A stretch of DNA of 64,000 bases, taken from Actinoplanes missouriensis 431. GTDB taxonomy: Bacteria > Actinomycetota > Actinomycetes > Mycobacteriales > Micromonosporaceae. Below, piece by piece: positions 25,225 through 34,200 of this stretch. A program made the position numbers and the translations under genes. The stretch is taken from positions 6,262,001 to 6,326,000 of the forward strand of contig NC_017093.1 in the NCBI RefSeq assembly GCF_000284295.1, in the 5' to 3' direction. The notes under the pieces are model-generated. The model was not told the DNA's origin. It saw nothing but the letters and a program-made list of their open reading frames with translations, and searched no databases. The first letter of the stretch is position 1. The number at the start of each line of letters is the position of its first letter.

Positions 25225-26384
25225 GCGACGGCCCAGGGCAGCGGTCCGGCGGTGTAGTCGGGCTCGTCCAGGGCGAGCAGCGTGTCCATGATCGGATCGG
25301 CGAGCAGTTCGGCGACGCGGGGACCGGTGTTGCCGTCGCCGTACGGGCAGGGCAGCGCCGCGATGTGCGCGAGCATCAGTGGCGCGCTCAGCCGGTGGGC
25401 CGCCGCGACCGCCCGGTCGGCCTCCTCGTCGGTGCTGATCCCGGTGAGCACCGCGGTGCCCGTCTCCACCCCTTCCCAGCGGGGCGTCGAGCGCCGCAGC
25501 ACGACCACCGGGACACCGAGGTAGGACGCCTCCTCCTGCAGCCCGCCGGAGTCGGTGACCACCACCCGGCTGGTGGCCAGCTCGCGCAGCAGGTCGTCGT
25601 AGGCGAGCGGGTCCTCGCAGGTCACGCCGGGCACCGCGGCGAGGCGCTCGGCGAGGCCGTGCTCGCGCAGGCGGGCGCCGGTGCGCGGGTGGACCGGGAA
25701 GCGGACCGGCCCGATGTCGGCGAGCCGGGCGACCACGCCGATCAGGCGGGCCAGGCGCTCCGGGTCGTCGACGTTGCTCGCCCGGTGGGCGGTGACGAGC
25801 ACCCCGGTACGGTCGGCGGGCGGCACCGGCGTGATGCCCCGCCGCCGCAGCGCGTCGATGACCGGGTTACCGACGATGAAGATCCGGTCGGCGTCCACGC
25901 CCTCGCCGGCGAGGAAGCCGGCGGCCCGTCCGGTCGGCGCGAAGTGCAGCTGGGCGGTGGCCGCGGCGACCCGGCGGTTGACCTCCTCGAGGCTGCGCGG
26001 GTTGAAGCTGCGCAGGCCCGCTTCGAGGTGGGCGAACGGCACGCCGGCGGCACGGGAGGCGAGGGCGTACGCGGGGACGGTGTGCGTGTCGCCGAGCGCG
26101 AGCACCAGGTCGACCGGGTTGGATCGCAGCACCTCGTCGGCGCCCTCCAGCAGCGCGCCGAGCCGGCTGCCGCCGTCCTGCGCCGGCTCCGGCAGGGACC
26201 GCCGGATGTCCGGGCGCAGGCCCAGGTCGCGCTGCACGTCACCGGCCATCGCGGCGACGGTGTGCTGACCGGTGTCGACGGCCAGGACGGTGTGCCCGTA
26301 CTCGCGCAGGGCGGCCACGACCGGGGCGAGTTTGATGACCTCGGGCCGGGTGCCGAACGGGACAAGGATGCGTTTCGCGGTCAT
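25221..26384 (-). CDS. wecB: UDP-N-acetylglucosamine 2-epimerase (non-hydrolysing)
   Basis: A 387-residue epimerase interconverting UDP-GlcNAc and UDP-ManNAc. Family signatures are GTRPEVIKLAPVV at the N-terminus, HLEAGLRSFN, VTAHRASN and TDSGGLQEEASYLGVPV. The ATG at 26384 overlaps the upstream stop codon (ATGA). It supplies ManNAc or a derivative for the glycan made by the family 2 glycosyltransferase of the same operon. Confidence 0.94.
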   Translation of the reverse strand: MTAKRILVPFGTRPEVIKLAPVVAALREYGHTVLAVDTGQHTVAAMAGDVQRDLGLRPDIRRSLPEPAQDGGSRLGALLEGADEVLRSNPVDLVLALGDTHTVPAYALASRAAGVPFAHLEAGLRSFNPRSLEEVNRRVAAATAQLHFAPTGRAAGFLAGEGVDADRIFIVGNPVIDALRRRGITPVPPADRTGVLVTAHRASNVDDPERLARLIGVVARLADIGPVRFPVHPRTGARLREHGLAERLAAVPGVTCEDPLAYDDLLRELATSRVVVTDSGGLQEEASYLGVPVVVLRRSTPRWEGVETGTAVLTGISTDEEADRAVAAAHRLSAPLMLAHIAALPCPYGDGNTGPRVAELLADPIMDTLLALDEPDYTAGPLPWAVA

Positions 26385-28384
26385 CGGGCGGCTCCCACGA
26401 GCTCGTCGGCGGACGTGTAGAAGATCTCGCTGAAGTACCGGGCCATCCGCAGGCCCGGCCGGAACTCCAGCGGTGGCAGGGCGGCGTCCGGGTCGAGGAT
26501 CCCGGCGACATAGGCGCCGACCACGTCCGCGCCGGCCGCGAGGGTGAGCGGCAGCCCGCCGGAGAACCGCGGGTTGACCTCGACGATCGTGACCTCGCCG
26601 GCCGGGCCGACGAAACCCTGCACGTTGGCGGGGCCGCTGTGGCCGACCGCCCGGAGCGTCGCGGTGACCACCTCGGTGACGGCCTCCGACGCGAACGTGG
26701 TGCCGCGCACCGAGATGCCGCCGCGGGTCTCGTCACGCCAGCGGGGCACGCAGGCGAGCATCCGGCCGTCCCGGGCGACCAGGGCGTCCGCGGTGAACTC
26801 GCGGCCCTCCAGGCGGGTCTGGACGATCGCGCCGGGGACCGTGAAGAACGCGTGCGGCAGGTCGGCGGGCTCGTCGACCAGGACCACGTCGCGGCTGCCC
26901 CGGCCGCGTGCCGGTTTCACCACCCAGGGACCGGGGACCAGCCCGGCGGTGCCGGCGGTCCAGGCGGTGGCCGGGTGCGGCACCCCGGCGGCGTGCAGGG
27001 CGGTGGCGAAGGCGACCTTGTCGAGGCAGGTCTCGGCGGCGGCCGGGTCGGGCAGCCAGGTCCGCACGCCCATCTCGTCGAGGCGGGCGGTCAGCGGGGT
27101 CAGCGCCCGGTACTCCTCGGCGACCGTGCAGACCAGCGCCGACGGGCGGTACTCCGCCAGGATGGCGAGCAGGCTCTCGGCGTACCCGGGCTGATCGGCC
27201 CGGGGAAGCACCGCGGCGTGCGCGGCAAGCCGGAGCCCGGCCCCCTCGGGGTTGGCGTCCAGCGCCAGGACCTCGTCGCCGGCCTTCTGCAGCGCCTGGA
27301 TCACCGCGACGCCGGCCGGGCCGCCGGCGCCGGTCACCGCGATCAGGCGGCCGGTCGGGGCGGGACCGGTGCCGGCCGGCGCGCGCATCAGCCAGGCCCG
27401 GGCCCAGAGCCGCAGCGCGATCACGTCGGCGCTGGCGATCGGCTCCCACTGGCGGGCGGCGACCGCGTCGGCGAGCGCGTCGAGCACCCCGATGTCGGTC
27501 TCGTGGGTGGCGACCGCGAGCAGGGTGGCGGTGTGCACGCCGAGGCCTTTGCCGGCGAGGTCGCGGACGATGGCGGCGCGGCGGGCGGCGTTCTCGTGGC
27601 CGACCCGGTAGTCCACCCGGGTGCGCTCCCGGCGTCGGGCCAGGCGCGCCGACAGGGCCCGCGGCAGCACCCGGCGATGCAGGAATGCCGCGACCTGCAC
27701 CTTCGGCTCTTTCGGGGCGTCGTCTGCGTCGAGCGGCACCCGGTGACCGAGTCCGGGACGGGCCCAGGCCTCGGGCCGGTCCGCGGTGTGCCGTCCCGTG
27801 TGATCCTGCTCGGCGCGCTGGGCGTCGTACATCGTCATTCCGATCATGATGAGCAGTCCGATCAGGGTGTAGGCGAAATTGATGACCGCGCCGATCCAGT
27901 CGTGGAAGAAGACCAGCGCGTCCACGGCGAAGTACCGCCCGGCCAGCAGCGACAGCACGAGCCGGACCTGGTTCGCGGCGAGCACGAAGACGGTCGCGAC
28001 GGCGAACCCGGCGACGACCTGGGACCGTTCGCGCAGGACGATGGCGGCGAGGGCGGCCAGCGCCAGGACGCTGGAGAGGATCGAGCAGGAGCCGGTCATC
28101 TGGGCCACCACGGGCTCGAGCCCGGGACCGAAGACCAGGAAGGAGTCGCCGAGCGCCGCGGAGATCCGATCCACGCCGAGCGCCATGATGATCTGCTCGC
28201 AGATCAGCACCTCGAAGTGCCGGGCCCCGTCGATCCAGAGCAGGTATCCGCCGACGCAGCCGGCCACCGCGAGCGCCATCTCGACCAGCACCAGGTGGCG
28301 GCGGCGGGCCGTGCCGCTGGGGACCAGCCGGCGCGCGGCCCGGTCGTGCAGGGCGTGGTCGAGGCGGCGGGCGACGAGGGTCAT
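26381..28384 (-). CDS. Exosortase-like membrane domain fused to ATP-grasp ligase
   Basis: A 667-residue fusion. Residues 30-185 are a multi-pass membrane domain with the exosortase/archaeosortase triad: Cys100 in TGSCSILSS, Arg141 in AANQVRLVL and His161 in FFHDWIGAV, each flanked as in that fold. A basic linker (190-345) follows. Residues 346-667 form a CarB-like ATP-grasp enzyme, beginning LIAVTGAGGPAG, with the ATP-binding lysine in WVVKPARGRGSRD and metal ligands in IVEVNPRFSGG. Exosortases cleave and transfer exported proteins at C-terminal signals; ATP-grasp enzymes make amide-type bonds. ATG 28384 overlaps the upstream stop and follows GGAGG. The fusion is unfamiliar to me. Confidence 0.82.
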   Translation of the reverse strand: MTLVARRLDHALHDRAARRLVPSGTARRRHLVLVEMALAVAGCVGGYLLWIDGARHFEVLICEQIIMALGVDRISAALGDSFLVFGPGLEPVVAQMTGSCSILSSVLALAALAAIVLRERSQVVAGFAVATVFVLAANQVRLVLSLLAGRYFAVDALVFFHDWIGAVINFAYTLIGLLIMIGMTMYDAQRAEQDHTGRHTADRPEAWARPGLGHRVPLDADDAPKEPKVQVAAFLHRRVLPRALSARLARRRERTRVDYRVGHENAARRAAIVRDLAGKGLGVHTATLLAVATHETDIGVLDALADAVAARQWEPIASADVIALRLWARAWLMRAPAGTGPAPTGRLIAVTGAGGPAGVAVIQALQKAGDEVLALDANPEGAGLRLAAHAAVLPRADQPGYAESLLAILAEYRPSALVCTVAEEYRALTPLTARLDEMGVRTWLPDPAAAETCLDKVAFATALHAAGVPHPATAWTAGTAGLVPGPWVVKPARGRGSRDVVLVDEPADLPHAFFTVPGAIVQTRLEGREFTADALVARDGRMLACVPRWRDETRGGISVRGTTFASEAVTEVVTATLRAVGHSGPANVQGFVGPAGEVTIVEVNPRFSGGLPLTLAAGADVVGAYVAGILDPDAALPPLEFRPGLRMARYFSEIFYTSADELVGAAR

Positions 28385-29766
28385 GCCGCCTCCGGGAGCG
28401 GCGCCTTCACGGGTGCGCTGGTGGCGCCGGACCGGGCCGTCTTGGACCAGCTGTAGGTGGTGCCCCACATGCCGTCGAGGTAGGCCTTGGTGGCGGTCAG
28501 GATCGACATCCCGAAGGCGGGGATGAACCCGATCAGCATCCAGACGGCCTTACGGGAGACCCGGCCCAGGACCAGTCCGACGGCGAGCTCGGTGAAGGGT
28601 CCGGCGAAGAGCAGGGCGGAGAGCGCGATCATCTGGAGCAGCGACGAGCCGCCGATCCCGAACGCCCGCAAGCCGATCAGTATCAGCCCGAGTCCGCACA
28701 GGACGGGCACGTGGTAGACCCAGAGGAAGAGGATCGTCTCCAGCTTCTCCATCAGGGACAGATGCGGCGTGACGACGACCGGCCGCCAATAGTCCCGCAG
28801 ACACTTCTGATGGCCGCGCGCCCATCGGTACCGCTGCCGCCAGAACCGGCTGTTCGACAGCACCGCTTCCTCGAAGTCGACAGCCGTCGAGTCGTAGCGG
28901 ACCCGGTACCCGTCGAGCAGCAGCCGCAGTGTGAGGTCGGTGTCCTCGGTGACGGTGTGCGGGTTCCAGCCGCCGAGCGCCCGGATCAGATCGGTGCGGA
29001 CCGCACAGTTCGCGCCACCGTACGCGGGCAGTTCGAACAGCGCCTGCCGGCCGTACTCGTTGACCAGATAGCCGGACAGGTAGTCGATGAAGATCGTGGA
29101 CGCGAGGTTCGACTCGACGCCGTTGCGGACCACGCAGCGCCCCATCACCGCGCCCACCCGCGGATCCCGGAAATGCCGGACGAGCCGGCGCAGCACGCTC
29201 GGCTCGGGCTGGTGGTCGGCGTCGAAGATGACCGCGATCTCCGCGTCGACCAGGGCGAGGGCGTCGTTGAGGGCGCCGGACTTGCCGCCGCCGGCGCCGG
29301 GCGGCCGGTGCAGCACCCGCAGCCGCGGGTTGGCCACGTGCCAGGCGTCGAGTTTCGCGCCGGTGCCGTCGGTGGAGGCGTCGTCGACGACGACCACGGT
29401 CAGCGCCGAGGGCGGATAGGACAGGTCCAGCATGGCCGCCACCATGCCGTCGACCACGAGTTCCTCGTCCTTGCAGGCGACCAGGACGGCGATCGTGGGG
29501 GTGTAGGTCTCGATGCCGACGACGGGCGCGTCGAGATCGCGTTCCGCCCAGCGGGCCGCCGAGACCGCGAACGCGAGATGCCGGAAGAAGAAGAGCAGGA
29601 ACACGACGTTGAGCACTGTCGCGGCCCAGCCCAGCGTCCGGTCCACGCCGAACAGCGCGAGCGCCGCGGCGAGGACCAGGACGTGGGTGAGCAGAGCGCG
29701 ACGGTAGTGCTCCGGCACGCGGCGGTGGCGCCCCCGTCCGGCAGGGGACGCCACGCCGCCGGTCAC
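28381..29766 (-). CDS. Membrane family 2 glycosyltransferase
   Basis: A 461-residue processive-type GT2 (BcsA/PgaC/NodC-like), polymerising or transferring a UDP-sugar at the inner face of the membrane. It has two N-terminal membrane helices, the GT-A core with VVVVDDASTDGT, DADHQPE (DxD), TEDTDLTLRL (TED) and QRYRWARGHQK (Q/RxxRW), then four or more C-terminal helices. GTG 29766 overlaps the deacetylase stop (GTGA); the longer frame upstream is antisense-type low-complexity sequence. Its neighbours suggest an N-acetylhexosamine polymer. Confidence 0.92.
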   Translation of the reverse strand: MTGGVASPAGRGRHRRVPEHYRRALLTHVLVLAAALALFGVDRTLGWAATVLNVVFLLFFFRHLAFAVSAARWAERDLDAPVVGIETYTPTIAVLVACKDEELVVDGMVAAMLDLSYPPSALTVVVVDDASTDGTGAKLDAWHVANPRLRVLHRPPGAGGGKSGALNDALALVDAEIAVIFDADHQPEPSVLRRLVRHFRDPRVGAVMGRCVVRNGVESNLASTIFIDYLSGYLVNEYGRQALFELPAYGGANCAVRTDLIRALGGWNPHTVTEDTDLTLRLLLDGYRVRYDSTAVDFEEAVLSNSRFWRQRYRWARGHQKCLRDYWRPVVVTPHLSLMEKLETILFLWVYHVPVLCGLGLILIGLRAFGIGGSSLLQMIALSALLFAGPFTELAVGLVLGRVSRKAVWMLIGFIPAFGMSILTATKAYLDGMWGTTYSWSKTARSGATSAPVKAPLPEAA

Positions 29767-30440
29767 GCGGCTACCTGCGCCGAGTACACCGGCATCTCCG
29801 ACATCATCGGCAGCACGAGAGGCGGCGCCAGATCCCACACGAAGCGGGCCGGCACGAACGCCTCGGCGAACCGGACCCGCGCCTGGGCGCCGAAGTGCCG
29901 GGCCGAGGCGGCGACCACCTCCGGGTCGACCATCGCGGACGACTCGACCTGGCTGCGGTGACACGCCAGAGCGGCGATCTTGCGGTCCAGGTGCGCCGAG
30001 ATGTCGACGTAGACGGTCGGCTCGAACCGGGTGGTGGACGGGCTGCGGTAGTGCAGGATCCGCCGGCTGTGCCGGGTCGCGGACAGGGTGGCCGCCGCGA
30101 CCGCGCGGTGGTCCTGGTGCGAGTCGTCCGCCGCGTGCACGTAGACGACGTCCGCCTCGGCCTCCCGGATCGCCTGCTCGATCAGCGCCACCGTGGCCGC
30201 GTCCGGGGTGACCGCGCAGTCCACCAGGCTGCCCCAGATCAGATTGCAGTCCAGGCTGCGGGCGGCGGCCTCCGCCTCGGCCCGGCGGCCGTCGACCAGG
30301 CCGGGACCGTTCTGGCCGCCGGTCACCACGAGCATGGTGACCTTGTCGCCGGCTGCCCGGTGTGCGGCGAGGGTGCCGCCACAGCCGAGCTCGATGTCGT
30401 CGGGGTGCGCGCCGATCGCCAGGACGCTGCGCATCGTCAC
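29763..30440 (-). CDS. PIG-L/LmbE-type N-deacetylase
   Basis: A 225-residue zinc-dependent deacetylase of the PIG-L family, acting on N-acetylglucosaminyl substrates. The metal site is seen as IGAHPDDIELGCGG, with a third ligand His in DSHQDHRAV. GTG 30440 overlaps the stop of the upstream exported-protein gene (GTGA); ATG 30434 two codons later is the alternative. Next to a GT2 and UDP-GlcNAc 2-epimerase, it probably trims acetyl groups from the glycan or its lipid-linked precursor. Confidence 0.92.
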   Translation of the reverse strand: MTMRSVLAIGAHPDDIELGCGGTLAAHRAAGDKVTMLVVTGGQNGPGLVDGRRAEAEAAARSLDCNLIWGSLVDCAVTPDAATVALIEQAIREAEADVVYVHAADDSHQDHRAVAAATLSATRHSRRILHYRSPSTTRFEPTVYVDISAHLDRKIAALACHRSQVESSAMVDPEVVAASARHFGAQARVRFAEAFVPARFVWDLAPPLVLPMMSEMPVYSAQVAA

Positions 30441-30985
30441 GGCTGGGTCACCGTGCGACGCTTGCGCCACAGGTAGACTCCTCCGCCCACCAGAGCTGCG
30501 ATGATCAGCACGAGGATCGGACCGGAGCCGTTGCCCCCGGCGGGCAGGTCGACGTCCTTGCCGCAGTTCGGCCGGTTCCAGTGCCCGATCACGATCTTGC
30601 CGCCGACCTTCCAGGTGACCTGGGTGTCCTTGGAGATCCAGCCGGTCGCGAACGACGCCTTGTGGGTGCCGGGCTCGAACCGGGTGGTGACCTTCGCGTC
30701 GGTGCTCCTGGTCGTGCCGGACAGCACGATCTTGTTGTTGTCCCCGGCGTCGATCTTCCCCGCCTTGCTGGCCGTGCTGACGTAGCCGAACACCGCGCGG
30801 TAGGAGTTGGTCTTGCTGTCCTGCACGACGCAGTCACAGGTCGGCGTGCCGGAGAACGTCTGCCAGGTGGCCGCCGCCGGCGTCGAGTTCAGCACGAGCA
30901 CGGTCGCGATCGCGGCGACCAGCGCAGCGCCGGACGCCGCAAGCAGCGCACGGCGCCTCCGCAGTGACTGGGGCACGAGACGCAT
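30437..30985 (-). CDS. Exported protein with C-terminal sorting-type tail
   Basis: A 182-residue protein with an N-terminal signal peptide (RRRR then a hydrophobic core ending PAAA), an extracellular part of about 110 residues with Cys in PTCDCVV and PNCGKD, and a tripartite C-terminus: LPAGGNGSGP, one hydrophobic helix (ILVLIIAALVGGGVYLW) and a basic end RKRR. This layout is that of a sortase or exosortase substrate. It is the first gene of the operon that encodes the exosortase-like enzyme and is the only such tail nearby. GGAGGT lies about six bases before the ATG. No family recognised; substrate status is inferred. Confidence 0.78.
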   Translation of the reverse strand: MRLVPQSLRRRRALLAASGAALVAAIATVLVLNSTPAAATWQTFSGTPTCDCVVQDSKTNSYRAVFGYVSTASKAGKIDAGDNNKIVLSGTTRSTDAKVTTRFEPGTHKASFATGWISKDTQVTWKVGGKIVIGHWNRPNCGKDVDLPAGGNGSGPILVLIIAALVGGGVYLWRKRRTVTQP

Positions 30986-31005
30986 GGGTTACCTCCGCAG
31001 GTCTA

Positions 31006-31049
31006 CCGGGCACGCCGGGTGGCGCGTCGTACCCATCGGCCTTGCCCGG
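31006..31049 (-). promoter_or_regulatory. Possible structured leader of the exosortase operon
   Basis: On the minus strand CCGGGCA (31049-31043) can pair with TGCCCGG (31012-31006), enclosing a small CGCC/GGCG hairpin, just before the ribosome site. This may be a 5' leader structure; it fits no riboswitch consensus I know. Confidence 0.3.
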
Positions 31050-31203
31050 AGATGCCTGAGTAGCGGGCGGGTTGCACCGCGACATCTGTAAGGGTGTGCC
31101 GAGTTCGCCCGTCCTTGCAGCGAAATGCTCGATTCCGGCCTCGGCCCCTCCTTCTTCGGTACGGGTGACCGAACGGTCCCCGAGAGTCCTTGATGATCTT
31201 CGG

Positions 31204-31209
31204 TAACGT
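31204..31209 (+). promoter_or_regulatory. Candidate -10 box of a leaderless PKS/NRPS transcript
   Basis: TAACGT ends seven bases before the ATG at 31217, and no ribosome site is present. This favours 31217 over the in-frame TTG at 31190. Confidence 0.4.
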
Positions 31210-31216
31210 GCCGGCC

Positions 31217-34200
31217 ATGACACTCACCGATGTGCTGGCCAGGGCGGCTGCGCTCGCCCCCGATCAAGGCATCGTGCACGTCGGGGACACCGATCGTCTC
31301 GTCGGCTACGCGGAGCTCCACGCCGACGCGCTGCGGGTCGCGGGCGGGCTGCGGGCGGCCGGCCTGCGGCCCGGTGACCCGTTGCTGGTGGTGGCGGCCG
31401 CCGGCGAGGACTTCCTGGCGCTGTTCTGGGGTGCGGTGCTGGCCGGGGTCGTACCCGTGCCGTTGCCACCGGAACCGGACCGCCTCGCCGCCGTCCGGCG
31501 TCACCTCTCCTCGCCGGGCTCTCCTTCGCCGGCCCTCGCCGGCGATCCTGTGGTGCCCGGCGCGCTCTCCCTGGAGACGCTGCGCTCGGCCGAACCGCTC
31601 AGCGCGGCGCACCCGGCGCGGCCGGACGACGTGGCGTTCCTGCAGTTCTCCTCGGGCAGCACCGGAACGCCGAAGGGCGTCGAGCTGACCCACCGCAACG
31701 TGGTCGCCAATCTCGACCAGGCCGCCCGGGCCAGCGGAACCGGACCGTCGGACGTGGTCGTCACCTGGATGCCGTACTTCCACGACATGGGCCTGATCGG
31801 CACCCACCTCACCCCGGTGCACGTGCGCTGCCGGCAGGTGCGGATCAGCCCGCTCACCTTCGCGAAACGCCCCGAGACGTGGCTGCGCGTCGCCGCCCGG
31901 CACCGGGGAACGGTGCTGTCGGCGGCCAACTTCGCGCTCGCGCTGGTGGTGCGCCGGGTGCCGGACGCGCTGCTGGAAGGCCTCGATCTGAGCAGCGTGC
32001 GCCTGGTGATGGTGGGCGCGGAACCGATCTCGCCGGCAGTGTGGCGGGCGTTCGCCGCGAAGATGGAGCGCGCCGGGCTGCGGCGGTCAGCGCTCGCTCC
32101 GGTGTACGGGCTGGCGGAGGCGACGGTGGCGGTCGCGTTCCCGCCGATGGGCGAGGTGGCCGAGCCGGTTGCGCTGAGCCGGGCGGCGCTGGCCCGCGGC
32201 GTCGCGCTCCCGGTGTCGTCGGCGGCTTCGGCGGCTTCGGCGGCTTCGGCGGTCGAGTTCATGGACGTCGGTCATCCCGTGCCGGGCTGCGCGGTCCGGA
32301 TCGTGGACGCGGACGGGATCGTGGTCGAGGACGGCCTGGTCGGGGCCGTACAGGTGGCCGGGCCGAACGTGACACGGGGCTACCATCGCGACCCGCGGGC
32401 CACGGCGGCGGCACTGACCGGCGACGGCTGGCTCCGAACCGGCGACATCGGCTTCCTCCGCAACGGCCGGCTGGTGATCAGCGGCCGGGAGAAGGACGTG
32501 CTCTTCGTGCACGGCCGCAACTTCCACGCCGCCGACCTGGAGGAAGTGGCGGCGGCGACACCGGGGCTGGGCGCCGGCCCGGTCGCGGTGGTCGGCGCCA
32601 CAGACCCGGACGGGGGCCGCGAACTGGTCGTGCTCTTCCTCGCCGCGCCGGCCGTGCGGTCCGACCCGGGCGCGGCCGAGCGGGCGCGGCGGCGGGTCGC
32701 GGAGGCGCTGGGCTACGACAACGTGCGGGCCGAGGTGGTGCCCCGGGGCGCCTTCGCCCGGACCACCAGCGGCAAGCTGCGCCGCCAGCCCTTACGAGAC
32801 CGCATCTCCGCCATGCTCGCCGAGCCCCACGCGATCAGGCCCCGCGCGACCAAGCCCTTCGCGACCAAGCCCTTCGCGACCAAGCCCCGCGCCGCCGAGC
32901 CCCGCGCCGCCGAACCCCGCGCGCCTGAGGTTCACCCGGCCGCAGCGCCGGCCCGAAGCGCGCCCGAAATCTCCTCCGACACCGGATATTTCCGATCACG
33001 GCGGGACATGGAAGGCCTGGTCCGTGCGGTGTGGGCGCGGGTGCTGCGCATCGAGCCGGAGACGATCGGGGCGGAGGATCGGTTCCTCGCGATCGGCGGA
33101 TCCTCGCTCGCGGCCATGGAGGTGCTCGCGGGGCTGGAGGACGCGCTCGGGCGTACCCTCGATCCGGTTCTCCTGCGCGACTGCGCAACCGTTCCCGCCC
33201 TGGCCGACCGCCTCCTGGCCGGGCCCCTCCCCGCGGCGGCCGAGCCCGCCGTGCCCCTTCCCGCTCTGACTGAGTCCGCCGCGGCCGCCGAGGCCGGCAT
33301 CTCCCACGACCTGGCGATCATCGGGATGGCCTGCCGGTTCCCGGATGCGGACACGCCCGAGCAATTCTGGAACAACCTGATCAACGGCCGGGACTCGGTC
33401 ACCCGGTCGGACCGCTGGGACGGCTACGGGGCGTTCCTGGCCGACCCGTCGCTGTTCGACGCCGGCTACTTCGGCATCGGCGACGAGGAAGCCCGCCTGC
33501 TCGACCCGCACGCCCGGATCTTCCTGGAACTCGCCCACGAAGCCCTGGAACGCGCCGGATACGCCGGCCCTCGCCGCCACGGCCGCCGCATCGGAGTCTT
33601 CGCGGCGGTCGGCGAATCCGGCTACCCGGAGCTGCTCCGCGACACCATCGCCGGCGCCGGGGCGCACGCGCTCACCGGCAGTCTTCGCAACCTCACCCCG
33701 GCGCGCGTGGCGCACCTGCTCGACCTGCACGGACCCGCCGTCGCGATCGACACCGCCTGCTCGTCGGCGCTCGTCGCGCTGCACCTGGCCCGGCTCAGCC
33801 TGACCGCCGGTGACTGCGACGTCGCGATCGTCGGCGGGGTGAACCTCAACCTGACCAGTACCGGTCACAGCCTCCTCGCCGGCGCGCAGGCGCTCTCCCC
33901 GACCGGGCGGTGCCGGGCGTTCGCCGGCGACGCCGACGGCTTCGTGCCGGGTGAGGGCGGCGCGGTGCTGGTCCTGACGCGCCCGGAGACCACCGGCGGC
34001 GCACCGGTGCTCGCCCTGCTGAAGGGCACCGCCGTCAACAATGACGGCCGTTCGCTCAGCCTGATGGCCCCGAACCCGGTCCTGCAGCGGGAGGTCGTCG
34101 CCGAACCCTACCGGCGGATGGGCGTCGACCCGGCCGGCGTCACCTACATCGAGGCGCACGGAACCGGCACCCCGGTCGGCGACCCGATCGAGGCGCGGTC

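Noticed and set aside
30437..30985. LPAGG read as a classical LPxTG sortase signal
   Set aside because: The threonine is replaced by glycine and no sortase gene is nearby, while an exosortase-like gene is in the operon. It is kept only as an alternative.
30986..31100. c-di-GMP (GEMM) or c-di-AMP riboswitch upstream of the exported protein
   Set aside because: A GGGCAA and a GACGC are present, but the conserved internal loops and spacing of either class are not.
32846..32920. Tandem repeats that could suggest a CRISPR or VNTR locus
   Set aside because: Units are contiguous, in frame and encode a Pro-rich linker; there are no spacers.
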